Assembly (NCBI GenBank): GCA_964594985.1
Contig: CAZQNQ010000027.1
Location: 6,181-70,180, forward strand
Length of the DNA: 64,000 nt
Source: JADLHS01 sp964594985
GTDB lineage: Bacteria > Verrucomicrobiota > Verrucomicrobiia > Limisphaerales > JADLHS01
Direction of reading: 5' to 3'
The position numbers were made by a program, and so were the translations under genes. Below, piece after piece: positions 26,171-34,185 of this stretch (its first letter is position 1; each line of letters opens with the position of its first letter). Under the pieces are notes generated by a model. It saw only the letters and a list, made by a program, of their open reading frames with translations, made no database searches and had not been told where the DNA came from.

Positions 26171-29100
26171 ATGATTGTAATGCGTTTCTTTCAGCGATTT
26201 AGCGACTTAGACACTCTTTGTTCGCGGCGAAACACGAAACTCCGGTTCAAGCCAATGCTGCTTGTGCTGGCCTTGTTGTCGTTCACCAGAGTTGTGACCG
26301 CCCAGCCTTACGGTTTGGTGCAGCCCCAACCGATCGGCCCGTACCTGAACAACGTTTTCCCGGCGACGGCCCCGAACGTCTCCGCCTCCTGGACGGTGGA
26401 AATTGCGTTCACCAATCTGACCGTGGATCAGCCGATGTTTCTGACGCCCTACCCCGGCACAAATCGCCTGCTGGTCATCCGCAAGCCGGGCCAGATCGTG
26501 ATGTTTGAGAATCGCCGGAACGTGGGCAACGCGGAGGTGCAGGTGTTTCTGGACATCCAGTCGCACGTGTTCACCGTCTCGGACTCCGGCATGACCGGGC
26601 TGGCGTTTCATCCCGAGTTCCGCCAACCCGGCTCCACCAACCGCGGCTACTTCTACGTGACCTACAAATGGCGACCCGCCGGCCCGGCCAACTCCGAATA
26701 CGCCTACTGGCGTTTGTCGCGCTTCACCGTGCCTGATGGTCAGATGACGGCGGATGCAAATTCCGAGCTGGTGATGATCCAGCAATTGGACCGGCAGATG
26801 TTCCACGACGCCGGCAGCCTGTTGTTCGGTCAGGATGGGTTTCTTTACTTTTCCGTCGGCGACGAAGGCGGCGGCAACGACCAGTACAACGTCACCCAGA
26901 TGCTCAACGAGCGGCTGTTCTCCGGCGTGTTCCGCATTGACGTGAACCGGAATCCCACGCTCAGTCATTCCATCCGCCGCCAACCGATCCGCCATGTGGA
27001 TACGCCGGCCACCTGGCCCGATCCGTTCACCACCAATTACTTCGTTCCGAACGACAATCCCTTTGTGAACCCGGATGGCTCGGTGCTGGAGGAGTTCTAT
27101 GCGCTCGGCCTGCGCCAGCCGTATCGCATTTCGCAGGACCCGGTCACGGGCCGCATCTGGATCGGCGAGAGCGGCCAGAACACGCGCGAGGAGATTGATA
27201 TCCTCGAAGCGGGTGCCAACTACCAGTGGGCCTATCGCGAAGGAATGGTCGCCGGACCCAAAGCGGCACCGGGCACCATCATCGGTACAGAGAAGCTACC
27301 CATCTGGGATTATGACCGTTCGTATGGCGGCTGCATCATTGGCGGCTACGTCTATCGCGGCTCCGAGCACGCGCCGGAACTCACCGGCAAATACATCGCG
27401 GTGGATAACGTCTCCGGGCGCATCACGGCCGTCACATACGACGGAACGAATGCGGTCGCGGGCCAGATCGCCAGCATGCCGTCGGGCTCGGTTTACGGCG
27501 GCACCTCGTCCTGCGGCCTGGATGCCAATGGCGAAATCTACTTCCTCAAATTCGGCGACGTCGGGGGCGGCCGCATCTACAAGCTGGCCAAGATTCTCAC
27601 GACCGTGCCCGATCCGCCGCCGCTGCTATCGCAGTTGGGCGTGTTCACCAATCTGGCCGCGCTGCAACCGGGGCCGGGAATCCTGCCCTACACCGTGAAC
27701 TCGTCGTTGTGGTCCGACAACGCGGCGAAGCATCGCTGGCTCGCCGTTCCCAACAACGGCACCCACAACACCGCCACCGAACGCATTGCCTTCTCGCTGA
27801 CGGACGAATGGGGCTTCCCGCCGGGAACAGTCTTCATCAAGCATTTTGAACTACCCGTGAATGACGCCAACCAATCCATCGTGCGCCGGCTGGAAACGCG
27901 GTTTCTGGTCATGGACCAGAATGGCGGCAGTTATGGTCTGACGTACAAGTGGCGCGCGGACGGAACGGATGCCGACCTGCTCACGAATGGCGTTACCGCC
28001 GATTACGTCATCACCAATCTCAACAGCACGACCCGCACGCAGGCCTGGCAGTTTCCGTCGCGACAGGACTGCCTCACCTGCCACAACGCCAACGCCAAAT
28101 ATGTGCTGGGCCTCAAGACGCACCAACTCAACGGCGACACCTTCTATCCGCAAACCGGCGTGACTGACAACCAGCTCCGCGCTCTGGGTCACATCGGCTT
28201 GTTCACCGCCCCCTACGACGAAGCCGCAATTCCCAGCTACCCGAAGGCGCAAGCGGTGACGAACGAAGCGATCTCGCTGACGACCCGGGTGCGTTCTTAC
28301 ATTGATGCCAACTGCGCGCATTGCCATCGCCCGGGCGGCGTGCGCGCGCACTTCGACGCGCGTTACCGCACGCCCCTGGAGGAACAGGGCCTGATCTATG
28401 GCCCGCTCGACAACTATATCAACGGCCCGGAAGACCGCGTGGCGGTGCCTGGCAATGTCGCAAATTCGCTGATGCACTTGCGCCCCAGCCTGGTGGGCGC
28501 GCTCCAGATGCCGCCGCTCGCCAAGAATGTCGTGGACACAAACGCGATGCAGGTGTTCGCCGACTGGATCAACAGTCTCCCGACCGGCCCGGGCGTTCAT
28601 CTTTCACTCATGGATACGAATCAGACTCTCACCGCCAGCCCGTTCGCCGTGGCCGTGGAGATTTCGGAATCGGTTACCGGACTGAATTCCAACATGTTTG
28701 TCGTGGGCAACGGTCACGTGAGTTCGTTCTCCGGCAGTGGCGGCAGTTACACGGTCACAATCCAGCCGCATGTGAAAGGCACGGTCACGGTTCGCCTGCC
28801 CGCCGGCGTCGTGAAGGGTGCGAGCGGCGATGGCAATTACGCGTCCAATCTGCTGCCGGTGACTTACGATCCGCTGGCGTCAGTCCTCGCAACCTGGTTG
28901 CCGTTCGATGATGCCACCGGCACGATTGCCACAGACGCTTCCGGCCATGACAACGAGGGAACATTGAACAACTTTGGCGCGGCGCCCTGGGTAAATGGCG
29001 TCAGCGGCACCGGACTCGCGTTTGACGGGGCCAATGACTTCGTCAGCATCAACAACATCGTCGGGCCCAATTTCACGATTGCCTGCTGGATCAAGACCAC

Positions 29101-30637
29101 GCAAGTATTTCAACAAGTCACCCCCACTTATCAAGGGACGGGCATCATCTGGGCCGATGTCGGCGGCGCGGCCAATGACTTCATTCTTGGCGCGACCCGG
29201 AGCACGACCGGAACCAATCGCCTCTCATTCTTCGCCGGCAACCCGGATTCAACCGTGAGCGGTATCACGCCCATCAACACGGGGAATTGGACGCACATCG
29301 CCGTGACGCGCAACGGCACGACCGGCGAAATCCGGCTTTACGTGAACGGCGTGCTCGATGCCACCGGCAGCGGTGGCGCGACCTTGCTGACCGCCAACCC
29401 CGTCATCAACATCGGCGGCAACACTCTCGACGGACGGTATTTTCAGGGACTCATTGACGACGTGCGGATCTATTCCCGCGTCCTGAGCGGCGCGGAGGTG
29501 GCGTCGCTCGTCTCCACGCTGCCGCCGCCGGTGGCTTGGTATAAGTTGGAAGCCAACGCCGTGGACAGCAGCGGGAATCTCAACCACGGCACGCCCGCCA
29601 ATGTGACCTACGGCGCGAGCCGCGTGGACACTTACGCCGCCCAGTTCAATGGCGCGAGTGGTGAAATTCAAATTCCCGCCTCGGTCAGCAACCATATCAC
29701 GCTCGCGTTCTGGCTGAAGACAACCGATACCGGTGCGGCTGGCCCTTGGCCAACCGGCGAGGGATTGGTGGACGGTGATCTTTCCGGATTGAACAGTGAT
29801 TTTGGCACGGTCCTGACCGGCGGCAAGGTCGCCTTCGGGATGGGCACCACCACCTCCAATTACAGCATTGCCTCGCTGACTTCGGTGAACAACGGACAAT
29901 GGCATCACATTGCCGCGACCCGTGATGCCGCTAGTGGCGTCATGGCACTCTATGTGGACGGCGCACCGGAAGCGACCGTCGTTGGCCCCACGGGTCCGTT
30001 GACATCGCTGAACGGCCTGCGCATTGGCCGGCGGAACTCCGGCGGCGGATTCCTCGCCGGCTCGCTGGATGAAATCCTGCTCTACGACACGGTGCTGAAT
30101 CCCTCACAGATCGCGGCGCTGGCCGGTCCGAACACGACCCCGGCACTCGCCCCTATCTCGAATCGCACCATCATCGCGGGCGCCACCATGATTGTGAGCA
30201 ACAGCGTGGCCGATCCCGATGCCCCGCCGCAATCACTCACCTTCAGCCTCGTCGGCGCACCGGGCGGCGTGACCATCAATGCCACCAACGGCTTGATCAC
30301 CTGGCGGCCCGGCATCGCGCAATCGCCGGGCGTGGATTCCGTGATCGTGAAAGTCAGCGACAGCGGATTACCCAGCCTGAGCGCCATCCAGTCATTCGCC
30401 GTCACCGTGCTGCAACCGACCCAACCCGTGTTTGCGAATCCCAACGTGACCAACGGCGCCTTCAGCATGAACATCGGCGGTGACGTCGGTCCGGACTACT
30501 CCGTGTTTGGCTCAACGAACCTCGTGAACTGGAATCTGCTGATGACCACGAATCCCAGCACCTTGCCCTTCCTCTTCACCGATCCCGGCGCCACCAATTT
30601 CAACCAGCGCTTTTACCGGGTATTGCTCGGCCCGTGA
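26171..30637 (+). CDS. Secreted GSDH-like propeller, dihaem-type cytochrome region, two LamG domains and Ig-like domain
   Basis: The start is uncertain: ATG 26171 is used; 26255 would give a clean signal peptide MLLVLALLSFTRVVTA. Residues about 60-460 match a glucose/sorbosone-dehydrogenase-type beta-propeller (LIVRKPGQ-like, GMTGLAFHPEF, ALGLRQPYRIS, IWIGESGQNTREEID). Two CxxCH haem motifs follow: CLTCH near 634 and CAHCH near 713. Two LamG/concanavalin-like domains (about 906-1115 and 1117-1316; WTHIAVTRN, WHHIAATRD) and a cadherin/Ig-like repeat (SFSLVGAPGGV-type) complete it, ending FYRVLLGP. It is likely an exported oxidoreductase that binds glycans and passes electrons to haem. An in-frame GTG at 25979 overlaps the hrpA stop but gives an unlikely N-terminus. 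Confidence 0.85.
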   Translation: MIVMRFFQRFSDLDTLCSRRNTKLRFKPMLLVLALLSFTRVVTAQPYGLVQPQPIGPYLNNVFPATAPNVSASWTVEIAFTNLTVDQPMFLTPYPGTNRLLVIRKPGQIVMFENRRNVGNAEVQVFLDIQSHVFTVSDSGMTGLAFHPEFRQPGSTNRGYFYVTYKWRPAGPANSEYAYWRLSRFTVPDGQMTADANSELVMIQQLDRQMFHDAGSLLFGQDGFLYFSVGDEGGGNDQYNVTQMLNERLFSGVFRIDVNRNPTLSHSIRRQPIRHVDTPATWPDPFTTNYFVPNDNPFVNPDGSVLEEFYALGLRQPYRISQDPVTGRIWIGESGQNTREEIDILEAGANYQWAYREGMVAGPKAAPGTIIGTEKLPIWDYDRSYGGCIIGGYVYRGSEHAPELTGKYIAVDNVSGRITAVTYDGTNAVAGQIASMPSGSVYGGTSSCGLDANGEIYFLKFGDVGGGRIYKLAKILTTVPDPPPLLSQLGVFTNLAALQPGPGILPYTVNSSLWSDNAAKHRWLAVPNNGTHNTATERIAFSLTDEWGFPPGTVFIKHFELPVNDANQSIVRRLETRFLVMDQNGGSYGLTYKWRADGTDADLLTNGVTADYVITNLNSTTRTQAWQFPSRQDCLTCHNANAKYVLGLKTHQLNGDTFYPQTGVTDNQLRALGHIGLFTAPYDEAAIPSYPKAQAVTNEAISLTTRVRSYIDANCAHCHRPGGVRAHFDARYRTPLEEQGLIYGPLDNYINGPEDRVAVPGNVANSLMHLRPSLVGALQMPPLAKNVVDTNAMQVFADWINSLPTGPGVHLSLMDTNQTLTASPFAVAVEISESVTGLNSNMFVVGNGHVSSFSGSGGSYTVTIQPHVKGTVTVRLPAGVVKGASGDGNYASNLLPVTYDPLASVLATWLPFDDATGTIATDASGHDNEGTLNNFGAAPWVNGVSGTGLAFDGANDFVSINNIVGPNFTIACWIKTTQVFQQVTPTYQGTGIIWADVGGAANDFILGATRSTTGTNRLSFFAGNPDSTVSGITPINTGNWTHIAVTRNGTTGEIRLYVNGVLDATGSGGATLLTANPVINIGGNTLDGRYFQGLIDDVRIYSRVLSGAEVASLVSTLPPPVAWYKLEANAVDSSGNLNHGTPANVTYGASRVDTYAAQFNGASGEIQIPASVSNHITLAFWLKTTDTGAAGPWPTGEGLVDGDLSGLNSDFGTVLTGGKVAFGMGTTTSNYSIASLTSVNNGQWHHIAATRDAASGVMALYVDGAPEATVVGPTGPLTSLNGLRIGRRNSGGGFLAGSLDEILLYDTVLNPSQIAALAGPNTTPALAPISNRTIIAGATMIVSNSVADPDAPPQSLTFSLVGAPGGVTINATNGLITWRPGIAQSPGVDSVIVKVSDSGLPSLSAIQSFAVTVLQPTQPVFANPNVTNGAFSMNIGGDVGPDYSVFGSTNLVNWNLLMTTNPSTLPFLFTDPGATNFNQRFYRVLLGP

Positions 30638-30753
30638 CTCGAGCGTGGTGCCGGAACATTTGGACCATCGCATCGCGCGCCGCGCCAGACCGATGATTGA
30701 CAAGCATCAAATGGATGGAAGAATGTGCGGACGCCGCCCAACTCGGCGTTCCT

Positions 30754-31821
30754 ATGAAATCAGTATTCTTGATTCTTTGCCTCGTGTTGTCCTTGTCGGC
30801 CGCCCGCGCGTGGAACGCCGAAGGCCACATGGTCGTGGCGCAGATCGCCTACAACCATCTCACGCCGTCAGTTAAAGCCCAATGCGACGCGCTCATCGCC
30901 ACGCCGGTCGTTTACGCCAGCAGCATCAACAACACTTTCGTGACCGCTTCCGTTTGGGCCGATGACCTCAAAAGTTCCACGACCGTCTGGAACAACTGGC
31001 ATTTCATCAACCTCCCCTTCAGCCTCGATGGCACCTCCACCAACGGTTTCGTACCGGGGCCGTTTGATGTCGTGCAAGCGATCCGCGCCAACATTGCGGT
31101 GCTGCAAAACCCGTCCGCCACTCAAAGCAATCGCGCGTTTCATCTGCGACAATTGCTCCACTTTGTCGGCGACATGCAACAACCGCTGCATTGCACGACG
31201 GCGATGTCCGTCGCGACGCCCAACGGCGATGCCGGCGGCAACGGGTTCGGCCTCACGGGAGGCTGGAGCAATCTCCATTTTCTCTGGGACAGCGGCGGCG
31301 AGCGGTTGCAGGATTCATTCTTCCGCCCACTGAATATGACTGACCAGAATACGTTCAACGCACTGGTCGCGGACATCGAGGCGAATCATCCTTACGATTA
31401 CACCACGAATCTGGGCGTGGTGGCCGACCCCATGGTTTGGGCGCGGGAAGGGGTCGAGTTTGCGCAATCCGCTTGTTACGCAAACATCACCCGGAACACT
31501 TCTCCGTCCAGCGCGTATCTCGCCGCCACTGCGACGACCACCGATCATCGCCTTGCCGCTGGCGGGCATCGCCTCGCCGATCTACTCAACACCATCCTCG
31601 GCACGAACGCCGTCACGTTGACCGCCGTGGCGCGCACGAATAACAACTTCACCTTCTCGTGGCCGGGCCTGTCGGGCCGGACTTATCAGTTGCAATGGAA
31701 GACAAACCTCTCTGACGTGAATTGGAACAATCTCACCACCGTCACGCCCACCGCGAATCAAACCGTCACCTTCACGGAATCGCTGAATCAAGCGCGGCGG
31801 TTTTATCGGGTGGTTCAATAA
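30754..31821 (+). CDS. S1/P1-type zinc nuclease, secreted
   Basis: The 355-residue precursor has a signal peptide ending AARA, so the mature protein starts with W20. In this family the N-terminal Trp amino group binds zinc, so the cleavage site supports the call. All usual ligands are visible: W20, H25, D70, H83 (NWHFINLP), H136, D140 (HFVGDMQQPLH), H146, H175 and D179 (HFLWD). The enzyme degrades single-stranded DNA and RNA outside the cytoplasm, probably for nutrient gain. A C-terminal extension (TFSWPGLSGRTYQLQWKTNL to FYRVVQ) is the tail domain seen on other exported proteins of this genome. ATG 30754 was chosen over 30697 for the signal peptide. Confidence 0.93.
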   Translation: MKSVFLILCLVLSLSAARAWNAEGHMVVAQIAYNHLTPSVKAQCDALIATPVVYASSINNTFVTASVWADDLKSSTTVWNNWHFINLPFSLDGTSTNGFVPGPFDVVQAIRANIAVLQNPSATQSNRAFHLRQLLHFVGDMQQPLHCTTAMSVATPNGDAGGNGFGLTGGWSNLHFLWDSGGERLQDSFFRPLNMTDQNTFNALVADIEANHPYDYTTNLGVVADPMVWAREGVEFAQSACYANITRNTSPSSAYLAATATTTDHRLAAGGHRLADLLNTILGTNAVTLTAVARTNNNFTFSWPGLSGRTYQLQWKTNLSDVNWNNLTTVTPTANQTVTFTESLNQARRFYRVVQ

Positions 31822-31823
31822 CT

Positions 31824-31856
31824 CGCTGGCTCGTGGAAGAATTCAAAGTCTCCCTC
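31824..31856 (+). repeat. 33-bp exact copy of hrpA 3' region
   Basis: The stretch cgctggctcgtggaagaatt... is identical over 33 bp to 25869-25901 in hrpA (codons for RWLVEEFKVSL), in the same orientation. It lies 2 bp after the nuclease stop and ends exactly at the hairpin that holds the stop codon of the last Wadjet-operon gene. The sequence on either side does not match hrpA. It is a junction scar or a chance recombination product. Confidence 0.85.
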
Positions 31857-31863
31857 ACCGGCG

Positions 31864-32730
31864 CTACGCCGGTGGCCAGCCTTTTGGATCGCGTCCAAAA
31901 ACTTCTTGATAGGCGCGCACGGTTGCTGGTGGTGGACGATCCAACGCCTCACGGCAAGATCGTTCGTAAATCTCCTCAAATTCGGCGCGAGATTTTTCCA
32001 ATTCAGCCTGCCGTTCGCCCTCCTCTTGCTGCTTGGCGAACGCCTCCGATGGCGAATACTCGTCCGGCCTTTGCTGCTCCAATGCACTTCGCAACGGTGA
32101 TAAATCCACCAAGTGAAGCTTCGGGAAATGATATTCCCATTCTGCGCCAAGCTCCTTGAGCCGCCGAAAAATCATGCAATAAACAGGCGTCAAATCCGCG
32201 CGCTGACCGATCCAGCCCGTTCCCATATAGAATCGGTATTCGTCTCCACCTCGCCAATTACGGTTTGGCCCGATCAAATATTCGTCCAAGAACGCCGACG
32301 CACCACGAAACGAGCCTATGTCCACTATCCGCCCATCCGCAGCCAACACATTATGATTGTCTGAAAATACACTCCACAGGCATTGGCCGACCAACTCCGT
32401 TACCTCATCCGGCTCGTTCACCGGTTCATCTTTCCAATCCACGTACACATCTTCGAGTTTTGGTTCTGGTTTTGGAACGGGTTTCAGCGCGTCCGGTTTG
32501 CACTTCCAGCGCGCGTGAGCCATGTGCTCCATGTTCCGATGAAACTCTAACCGCTCTTTGAAAACCTGTTCTGGTGATGGATGAAAACACGCAAGCAACG
32601 GCGACTTTTGCCAACCCTCGGGCGCAACTTCCGCCAGCACGTCCGCTCCTGCAAAACCGTGCGGAAACAATCGGTCAAAGAAAGTCTTCAACTCCGCGTC
32701 CGTCAGACGAGTTGTTTGCCAGTCATCCAT
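31864..32730 (-). CDS. Unknown 288-residue protein, last gene of the Wadjet operon
   Basis: The start is ATG 32730, which overlaps the jetD stop by 8 bp; a longer frame exists but has no sensible N-terminus. The product opens MDDWQTTRLTDAELKTFFDR and contains LVGQCLWSVFSDNHNV, DGRIVDIGSFRGASAF and YMGTGWIGQRADLTPVY, then a charged Glu/Lys/Arg helix and a Pro-rich tail. I recall similar uncharacterised proteins in planctomycetes and verrucomicrobia, but no function is known to me. No catalytic motif or membrane segment is evident. Its tight overlap with jetD suggests that it is made together with the Wadjet complex. The TAG stop lies in the loop of a perfect hairpin (31856-31874). Confidence 0.8.
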   Translation of the reverse strand: MDDWQTTRLTDAELKTFFDRLFPHGFAGADVLAEVAPEGWQKSPLLACFHPSPEQVFKERLEFHRNMEHMAHARWKCKPDALKPVPKPEPKLEDVYVDWKDEPVNEPDEVTELVGQCLWSVFSDNHNVLAADGRIVDIGSFRGASAFLDEYLIGPNRNWRGGDEYRFYMGTGWIGQRADLTPVYCMIFRRLKELGAEWEYHFPKLHLVDLSPLRSALEQQRPDEYSPSEAFAKQQEEGERQAELEKSRAEFEEIYERSCREALDRPPPATVRAYQEVFGRDPKGWPPA

Positions 32731-33865
32731 GGCATTCGTGGTAGAATGGCCACGATGAAAGCACCGGGCGGCCAAGCGATTCCTGTTCAAACGGAATTCG
32801 CCCGCGTTGCATATGCAATGGCTTGAAATCGCGGCCCGACTGCTCTTTAAGAACTCGATGAATCTCGAAACCAGCTTTGTCACAGTCACCAAAATGCCAG
32901 AACTCTATCTCGGCTGATAATCGTTGCAACAGTTTCAACGTGGCTGACCCCGGATAGCTGGTTTGAATTAGCAATTCGCCACTCCGAAGTTTCGTCAACT
33001 CGTGAAAGGTGGTTTCATTCTCGACGGTGAGGCATCGCCGGGCCGTAGTCATAATTTCCTCGGCGCGTTCAATGTCCTCTTGTGCTAGCCGGAACGCGCC
33101 ACGAAGCTTGCCCAAATCTAACCACTCACCGTCCAGTCGCAGTCGCAGCGGACCGGAGAGAAGCACGAATCGTGGATTTGGCATGATTCCCAAATCATCC
33201 AGGGCTTGGATTTCTCCGCCCGTAATGTCTTTCAGCAATCGCCCCAGCTTGCCGTGAAGTTTGCCACGCAATTCGCCTTCCTTTTCAGTGCCCGCGAGTT
33301 CTTCCAGTCGTTTGGAATTGCCACAGAGAACACAACTGGCAAAGCGGACCAGCGATTCACCACGCCACGCGAAAAGTTTAGGCAACAGCGCGAGCAGTTC
33401 CGCATTCGCCAGCAGGTCGTCCCGGTCGAACGGAGTAATATCCTCACCTGATAATGCGGCGAGAGCCCTGCGCTCGCAGAAAGCCTTCCACCCCGCACGC
33501 CATTCCTCCGGCAGTTCAAACCCTGCCGCTTGCTGAAACTGATCTGCCAGTGTCTTTCGCCTTTGAGTTGGCGATGATTCACTGACGCGTGCAAAAAGCA
33601 CCGCCTCGTTCGCGAGCGGGACGCGAACTTTGAGAATGATGTCCGGGTCGCGTCGGTGACGTTCCAACTGGAGCAATCCCGACGCTTCGGCTTCGCTCAA
33701 GTCTTTCAGCGCTTGCTCGCGTGTTTCGCCGTCCTCGCTGTCTGCCGCGCGCAGCACCGCTTTTAATTCCGGTTGAAAGTCAATCTGGCCGCGCCCCTTT
33801 CGCCCGGCGTGTGAACGGGCAAAAAGCTGCGCCAGGGCTTTCAGAACTGGAGAGTGTGAAGTCAT
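32723..33865 (-). CDS. jetD: Wadjet nuclease subunit JetD (TOPRIM)
   Basis: The 380-residue protein has an N-terminal DUF3322-like part and a C-terminal DUF2220/TOPRIM part. The TOPRIM residues are visible: E282 in VENETTFHEL, then D327 and D329 in FWHFGDCDKAGF. JetD is the topoisomerase-like nuclease that cuts small circular DNA recognised by the JetABC condensin complex, protecting against plasmids. It overlaps the zinc-ribbon gene upstream by 4 bp (ATGA) and the unknown gene downstream by 8 bp. It also carries CVLCGNSKRLEELAG in the middle, a single CxxC pair of unclear role. Confidence 0.9.
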   Translation of the reverse strand: MTSHSPVLKALAQLFARSHAGRKGRGQIDFQPELKAVLRAADSEDGETREQALKDLSEAEASGLLQLERHRRDPDIILKVRVPLANEAVLFARVSESSPTQRRKTLADQFQQAAGFELPEEWRAGWKAFCERRALAALSGEDITPFDRDDLLANAELLALLPKLFAWRGESLVRFASCVLCGNSKRLEELAGTEKEGELRGKLHGKLGRLLKDITGGEIQALDDLGIMPNPRFVLLSGPLRLRLDGEWLDLGKLRGAFRLAQEDIERAEEIMTTARRCLTVENETTFHELTKLRSGELLIQTSYPGSATLKLLQRLSAEIEFWHFGDCDKAGFEIHRVLKEQSGRDFKPLHMQRGRIPFEQESLGRPVLSSWPFYHECHG

Positions 33866-34182
33866 TCGGTGAAGCCTTCACCGGGAAATTCCGCACCGCA
33901 TTTGGGACAACGCCACCACGACTCGCGATTGTCGAGTGGAATAAATCTTTCACCCGTGTCCTCGCCTGGAAATTCTTTTGGGCAAGCGATAAGAATTCCC
34001 TCAATGGTCACATCCTCTTGTAATCCGCACTTGGGACATTCCAGCAAGTCCCGGTCATTGGCAAACAACCCCGCCACCTTCATCTGCGCCTGCAACTTCA
34101 GAATCTCAGCGGCAAGCGGCTTGATTGCGCCAAGCAATTCTTCGCCGGGTTTGCCTTCGTCATCTGGTCGTGGTGGTGGCAT
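33862..34182 (-). CDS. Double-CPKC zinc-ribbon protein inserted between jetC and jetD
   Basis: The 106-residue protein has an N-terminal helix (residues 13-35, Leu/Ala-rich) followed by two CPKCG knuckles at 49-53 and 92-96, about 40 residues apart, which can close one zinc ribbon. A lone Cys at 67 (IACPKE) lies between them. It starts 3 nt after the jetC stop and its stop overlaps the jetD ATG, so it is translationally locked into the operon. The Wadjet operons I know have four genes (jetABCD), so this looks like an accessory DNA- or protein-binding subunit. Function unknown. Confidence 0.85.
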   Translation of the reverse strand: MPPPRPDDEGKPGEELLGAIKPLAAEILKLQAQMKVAGLFANDRDLLECPKCGLQEDVTIEGILIACPKEFPGEDTGERFIPLDNRESWWRCPKCGAEFPGEGFTE

Positions 34183-34185
34183 AAA

